A stretch of 10,054 bases of DNA, taken from the NCBI GenBank assembly GCA_016932895.1, contig JAFGCA010000103.1, positions 1-10,054 on the forward strand, read 5' to 3'. Positions 6,858 through 10,054 of this stretch are shown piece by piece (within the stretch, counting starts at the first letter, position 1; every line of letters begins with the position of its first letter). The translations under genes and the position numbers were made by a program. The notes below the pieces were generated by a model. The model was not told where the DNA came from, did not search any database, and saw only the letters and a program-made list of their open reading frames with translations. Source of the DNA: Sedimentisphaerales bacterium. GTDB taxonomy: Bacteria > Planctomycetota > Phycisphaerae > Sedimentisphaerales > SG8-4.

Positions 6858-8162
6858 CTACCTCCCGCCCTTCGGCGCCGCCGTGCCCCACAGGATTATG
6901 TCGTCGATATTGCCCGTATCGTCGAACGAGCCGAACCCGACGCCGCCGGCAACGAAAGTCTTGTCCACCGTCCGCATGATGGGTTTGTCCATGTCGTCGT
7001 AGTAGACCTCGATCGTGCCGGTTGACGTGTTGCGCACGACACGGACGTCGTGATAGCCCGTGCCCCAGTCGGTGCCGTCGGTCCGCTCCTCGGCGATGGA
7101 GACGCGCGGCTCGCCGTTGACCAGGAAGATGGAATTGGCGTGCGGGTCGGCCTTGGTCGCGATATGAACGTAATAGAAATGCGACGGGTCCTGATACCCG
7201 AAGAACACGCACATGTCGCGATGCCCGTACTCCTTGCCCGTCTGCTTCATCTTCGCCTGGAGCACGAAATCGGTAACGCTCAGGTCGTGGACGCGCGCCA
7301 TGTTGTACGGGGACCGCACGGGCGGCTCGTACTGACTTCGCTGATACTGGGAATAGACGTGGTTGCGGTTCTCGGCGACGACCTTCCAAGCGTTCGGATC
7401 TGTCTGCGTCCAGCGTCCCGCCGTGCTCTCGAAATCCTCAAAGAACACCAGCGGCAGGTCCTTCATCGTCGCGGCCATCGCCTCCGGCGCCTTGAGCTCC
7501 CGGATGCGGATATTGCGGAAGCGGTAGATCTTGCCCGTTTCCCCGTGATGCTGGACGGCGATATAGCCCTCGCGGTCCGTCGTGTCCACGTAATCGGTCG
7601 TCAGGACGTCGTTGACGTAAATGCGCAGGCTCGGACCGACGCAATGGATGCGGTAGCGGTTCCAGCCGTCCCGTTTGAACGCCCCCCTGGTCTTTGCAAC
7701 GAAGGCTTTCGCCGCAGCGTCGTCACCCTGGGCCGGATGCAGCCACCCGCGCCGCCCCTCGTCGTACAGGCCTCCCGACCACTGCCGCTCGGACGGATCG
7801 ACCTCCGCCTGGTAGCCCCAGACCTTGTTCGGCTTCTGGTGACAGCGGAACATAAAGCCGGAATTCGACTTGCCCTCCGGCATCTTGACTTCCGCCTCGA
7901 AAATGAAGTCACGATACGTCCTGGCCGTCAGCAGAAAGAACTTCTTATCCGCCTGAAGATGGATCTCGCCGTCCTCAACCCACGCCTTGCCCCAGTCGTA
8001 GGGATTCGTCCATCCATTCAGGCTCTCGCCGTCGAAGAGCGTTGTCCAGCGCCCCGCTCCGCCGCTGGCAGTTACCGCCCCGCACAAACCCAGCGACACC
8101 AGCACGCACACACCGGCAACCCCACACCCTCGCAAACCGCCTCGCCGATCCAATGCAATCAT
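6858..8162 (-). CDS. Secreted two-domain DUF1080 (3-keto-disaccharide hydrolase-like) protein
   Basis: The protein has 434 residues from an ATG at 8162, preceded by AAGGAG with a 7-base gap. The frame is open 68 codons further upstream, but a clear signal peptide (hydrophobic 15-30, likely cut after VTA at residue 32) starts only here. Domain 1 (about 38-223) is DUF1080: WTTLFDGESLNGWTN, then VEDGEIHL, SNSGFMFRC, WGYQAEVD, GWNRYRIHCVG and the closing YRFRNIRIREL. Domain 2 (about 238-427) opens with VFFEDFES and is a second beta-sandwich, LamG/concanavalin-like by pattern (DFVLQAKMK, YHDVRVVRNTSTG, GGVGFGSFDDTGNIDDIILWG). DUF1080 is a jelly-roll family linked to carbohydrate binding and 3-keto-glycoside cleavage. 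Being first in an apparent operon with a TRAP transporter, it probably acts on or binds a saccharide outside the cytoplasmic membrane before uptake of the product. No promoter was identified upstream. Confidence 0.85.
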   Translation of the reverse strand: MIALDRRGGLRGCGVAGVCVLVSLGLCGAVTASGGAGRWTTLFDGESLNGWTNPYDWGKAWVEDGEIHLQADKKFFLLTARTYRDFIFEAEVKMPEGKSNSGFMFRCHQKPNKVWGYQAEVDPSERQWSGGLYDEGRRGWLHPAQGDDAAAKAFVAKTRGAFKRDGWNRYRIHCVGPSLRIYVNDVLTTDYVDTTDREGYIAVQHHGETGKIYRFRNIRIRELKAPEAMAATMKDLPLVFFEDFESTAGRWTQTDPNAWKVVAENRNHVYSQYQRSQYEPPVRSPYNMARVHDLSVTDFVLQAKMKQTGKEYGHRDMCVFFGYQDPSHFYYVHIATKADPHANSIFLVNGEPRVSIAEERTDGTDWGTGYHDVRVVRNTSTGTIEVYYDDMDKPIMRTVDKTFVAGGVGFGSFDDTGNIDDIILWGTAAPKGGR

Positions 8163-8954
8163 CCTGCTTCTCCTTTGCACCTGATAAATGGTTCTGCCTA
8201 ATGACCCGCCCCCAAAATAACCACACCAGGGCGATTTGTACACCCTTCGGTCGATCTGGGCGTCAAAGCGTCGTGCGGCATCTCCGTCATAGGCCCTGGC
8301 AGCCAATTCTCCCTGGCGGCCTGCGGCACAGCCACCGATACCGGCAACACCAATGTCATCAATCACAACCGGTCTACCGGTCTCGTTTCCCCCCTTTTTC
8401 TATTGCAGACGACGACGCAAAGCAGTATTATCGGTAATGGTGACTGATTGTGTGGAGCAAATGATATCACCGACGCAAGTGGTGGAAATAACGGGCGTTT
8501 CGACGGGCAGAGAGGCGGAAGGGGTGAATCCCGGACCAAACCTCTCATAAGATCGGAGGATCTTCTCAAACCATGTTCTCAGCAGGACCCGGGTCGGCGG
8601 TCGCAAAGGGACAATCGCGGGCGGCCTCCTCGGATGCCGTTGCCTCAGCCCGTGGTAACGCAGCCGGCTTGAGAGGCTGCGGCGTAAGACTATTTGCATA
8701 GGCGTTTGTTTGTCGTGCTTTCAGGAGGTTCATTTACGGAAGGAGGTGATCGGCGATTCTCATTGTTTTCTGTGTACTGCGTAGTCAGGCATCCCGGCGG
8801 TCGTCTCCGTAAATCGTATCGCCCCGGGAGAGCCGGTCAGGGGCAAGAGTGTATCGGCAAATTCATAACACAGCCACGGTCATGATTGCCGTCAACCAGG
8901 CTGGATACCTCGAGCCAGATAGCTTTCGACAACAGGCAAACTGGAGGACTTACC
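8163..8954. other. Gene-free interval with hairpins and orphan SD-like sites
   Basis: This interval separates the divergent DUF1080 operon and the right-edge secreted gene. It contains a tandem octamer (ACCGGTCT twice, 8368-8383) followed by a pyrimidine-rich run, a possible plus-strand promoter at 8403-8431, a hairpin at 8549-8564 (AAGATC/GATCTT, GGAG loop), a 7-bp hairpin at 8659-8681 (CGCAGCC/GGCTGCG), and two Shine-Dalgarno-like sites at 8723-8728 and 8740-8751 with no suitable start codon. No frame in either direction looks like a protein family. Confidence 0.55.
8403..8431 (+). promoter_or_regulatory. Possible plus-strand promoter upstream of the right-edge gene
   Basis: TTGCAG (8403-8408) is followed by 17 bases and TATTAT (8426-8431), five of six consensus bases in the -10 box. 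The -35 box is weak. If used, it would give a leader of over 500 bases before the ATG at 8955, containing the two hairpins at 8549-8564 and 8659-8681. Confidence 0.25.
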
Positions 8955-10054
8955 ATGTCTACACACAACACCCTCATCGTGTTGGCCTTCGCCGCCATGG
9001 CGATGGCCACTTCGGCAAGCGCCGGGACCATCAGCTATGTCGGAATCACCGGCGACGCTGATTGCGGCATCAGTGCCGACAACATCTACACCCACACATT
9101 GGACTTCGGAACCGGCACGCCGGGCGCCTTGATCAATGGGGTCCAGTTCGATGCCTACAACGCCGCGGCCAACGGCACGTTGAACTTCAACCGGACGGCG
9201 GTCTCGGGAACTCTCAACGACCACGCCGGCAACGGCAATCACAACGTCACAGGCAACCTGGTGAACCTGATGACGGACATGTATTATAACGGCAATAATG
9301 CCGTTGGCGGCGTCACGACGTGGACGCTCAGCGGGCTCACCGCGGGGCAGACCTACCAGACCCGGATCTACACGCGCATGTGGGGACCGGATGACAATCG
9401 CAATGTGACCTTCGTGTTCGATCCTGATGGCGCCGGTCCCATCTCTGACGCCACCGAGAAGATCAGCCAGGACAACGCGACATCCGTGGGATTCGCCAAT
9501 GGCAACGATGCCTATTACATCAACTACCAGTTCAAAGCCGTCGCAGGCGAGGATCTGGTCATCACCCTGACGCAGGATAACTTAAACTACTCCTGGCACC
9601 TCTATGGCCTGACAAACCAGGAGTTCTCTCCGGAAGCGGCCTTTTCTCCTGTTCCGGCAGATGAAGCGACCGATGTCTTTCGTGACACGCTGTTGAGCTG
9701 GAGCGCAAGCCCGTACGCGGCGACCCATGACGTCTATTTCGGCGAATCGTACGACGACGTCAGCGTCGCCAACGCAGACAACGATCTCGGGGTGCTGCTG
9801 AGCCCGGGCCAGACGGCCACCACCTTCGATCCGGAGCGTCTGGAATTGGGCCAGACCTATTACTGGCGGATCGACGAAGTCAACTCCGCACCCGATTTCA
9901 CGGTCTTCCCGGGCAAAGTCTGGAGCTTCACCGTCGAACCCGTGGCATACGCTGTTGAAGACGTTTCCGTGACGTACTCCGGCCTGAGTTTGCCGGAATC
10001 GGGCCCCGAAAACACGATCAACGGCTCCGGCCTCAACGACGACGACCAGCATTC
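8955..10054 (+). CDS. Secreted modular protein with fibronectin-III-like domain, N-terminal part
   Basis: Partial gene: 366 codons from ATG 8955, still open at the right edge. GGAGG lies 7 bases before the start. Residues 1-23 are a Sec signal peptide ending ASA-G. Residues 24-228 form a beta-rich domain of unknown function, rich in Asn, Gly and Thr, closing with TQDNLNYSWHLYGLTNQEFS. Residues about 229-328 are a fibronectin-III-like module: SPVPADEATDV, LLSWS, ATHDVYFGESYDDV, GQTYYWRIDEVN and VWSFTVEP. The stretch from about 332 (SGPENTINGSGLNDDDQ) matches the start of a discoidin (F5/8 type C)-like carbohydrate-binding domain that would continue outside the window. This architecture is common in secreted planctomycete proteins that bind or degrade polysaccharides. 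The catalytic part, if any, is not visible. Third codon positions are strongly G/C throughout, which supports coding. A frame on the opposite strand at 9582-10052 is a shadow. Confidence 0.85.
   Translation, partial: MSTHNTLIVLAFAAMAMATSASAGTISYVGITGDADCGISADNIYTHTLDFGTGTPGALINGVQFDAYNAAANGTLNFNRTAVSGTLNDHAGNGNHNVTGNLVNLMTDMYYNGNNAVGGVTTWTLSGLTAGQTYQTRIYTRMWGPDDNRNVTFVFDPDGAGPISDATEKISQDNATSVGFANGNDAYYINYQFKAVAGEDLVITLTQDNLNYSWHLYGLTNQEFSPEAAFSPVPADEATDVFRDTLLSWSASPYAATHDVYFGESYDDVSVANADNDLGVLLSPGQTATTFDPERLELGQTYYWRIDEVNSAPDFTVFPGKVWSFTVEPVAYAVEDVSVTYSGLSLPESGPENTINGSGLNDDDQH

Noticed and set aside
7050..8201. Plus-strand 383-codon open frame
   Set aside because: Antisense shadow of the DUF1080 gene; GC-rich DNA keeps the opposite frame open.
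8163..8366. N-terminal extension of the DUF1080 protein by 68 codons
   Set aside because: A good ribosome binding site and the signal peptide begin at ATG 8162; the extension would bury the signal peptide.
8740..8751. 3' end of a 16S rRNA gene on the minus strand
   Set aside because: Only the 12-base anti-SD segment matches; the flanking bases do not resemble 16S rRNA.
8694..8885. Plus-strand 63-codon frame overlapping the orphan SD sites
   Set aside because: The SD sites lie inside the frame, not before its start, and the peptide is Arg/Gly-rich without motifs.

Overview
The window looks like a chromosomal piece from a Planctomycetota bacterium, most likely class Phycisphaerae (Sedimentisphaerales-like). 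This is an inference from gene content, not a database match. The supporting signs are two secreted-pseudopilin genes with an FTLIE cleavage site and a C-terminal H-x9/10-DG motif, a secreted DUF1080 protein, a secreted protein with a fibronectin-III-like module of a type common in that group, and a secreted protein starting with a WPQWRG motif. Coding DNA is GC-rich, with mostly G or C at third codon positions.

Layout. Bases 1-128 (minus) hold the first 42 codons of a secreted PQQ/beta-propeller-type protein that runs off the left edge. It has its own promoter (225-253) and an 18-bp perfect palindrome just upstream of that promoter. Bases 129-1370 contain no recognisable protein gene but are not featureless. 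A near-perfect sigma70-type promoter on the minus strand (1007-1034) faces leftward, and about 570 bases later a long stem is followed by a T-rich run (429-501), so a stand-alone structured RNA is possible. An intrinsic terminator at 1256-1294 ends the minus-strand pseudopilin gene (1371-2258). A divergent 314-base gap separates that gene from a two-CBS-domain protein (2573-2998, plus), which is followed by a second pseudopilin gene (3149-3904, plus) with its own extended -10 promoter.

Bases 3910-8162 (minus) form one apparent operon, transcribed right to left: a two-domain secreted DUF1080 protein, then the three parts of a TRAP transporter: periplasmic binding protein dctP, small membrane subunit dctQ and large membrane subunit dctM. 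dctP and dctQ overlap by 4 bases. The operon meets the second pseudopilin gene tail to tail with only five bases between the stop codons. The likely job is to act on or bind a carbohydrate outside the cytoplasmic membrane and import a sugar-acid product with an ion gradient. A uronate or similar acid is my best guess for the substrate.

Bases 8163-8954 are another long gene-free stretch with hairpins, a possible plus-strand promoter and an orphan 12-base Shine-Dalgarno-like match. The last gene (8955-10054, plus) is a secreted modular protein that runs off the right edge. The two edge genes have no closed reading frame inside the window; they were found by reading the sequence directly. No tRNA, rRNA, CRISPR array, insertion sequence or phage gene was seen.
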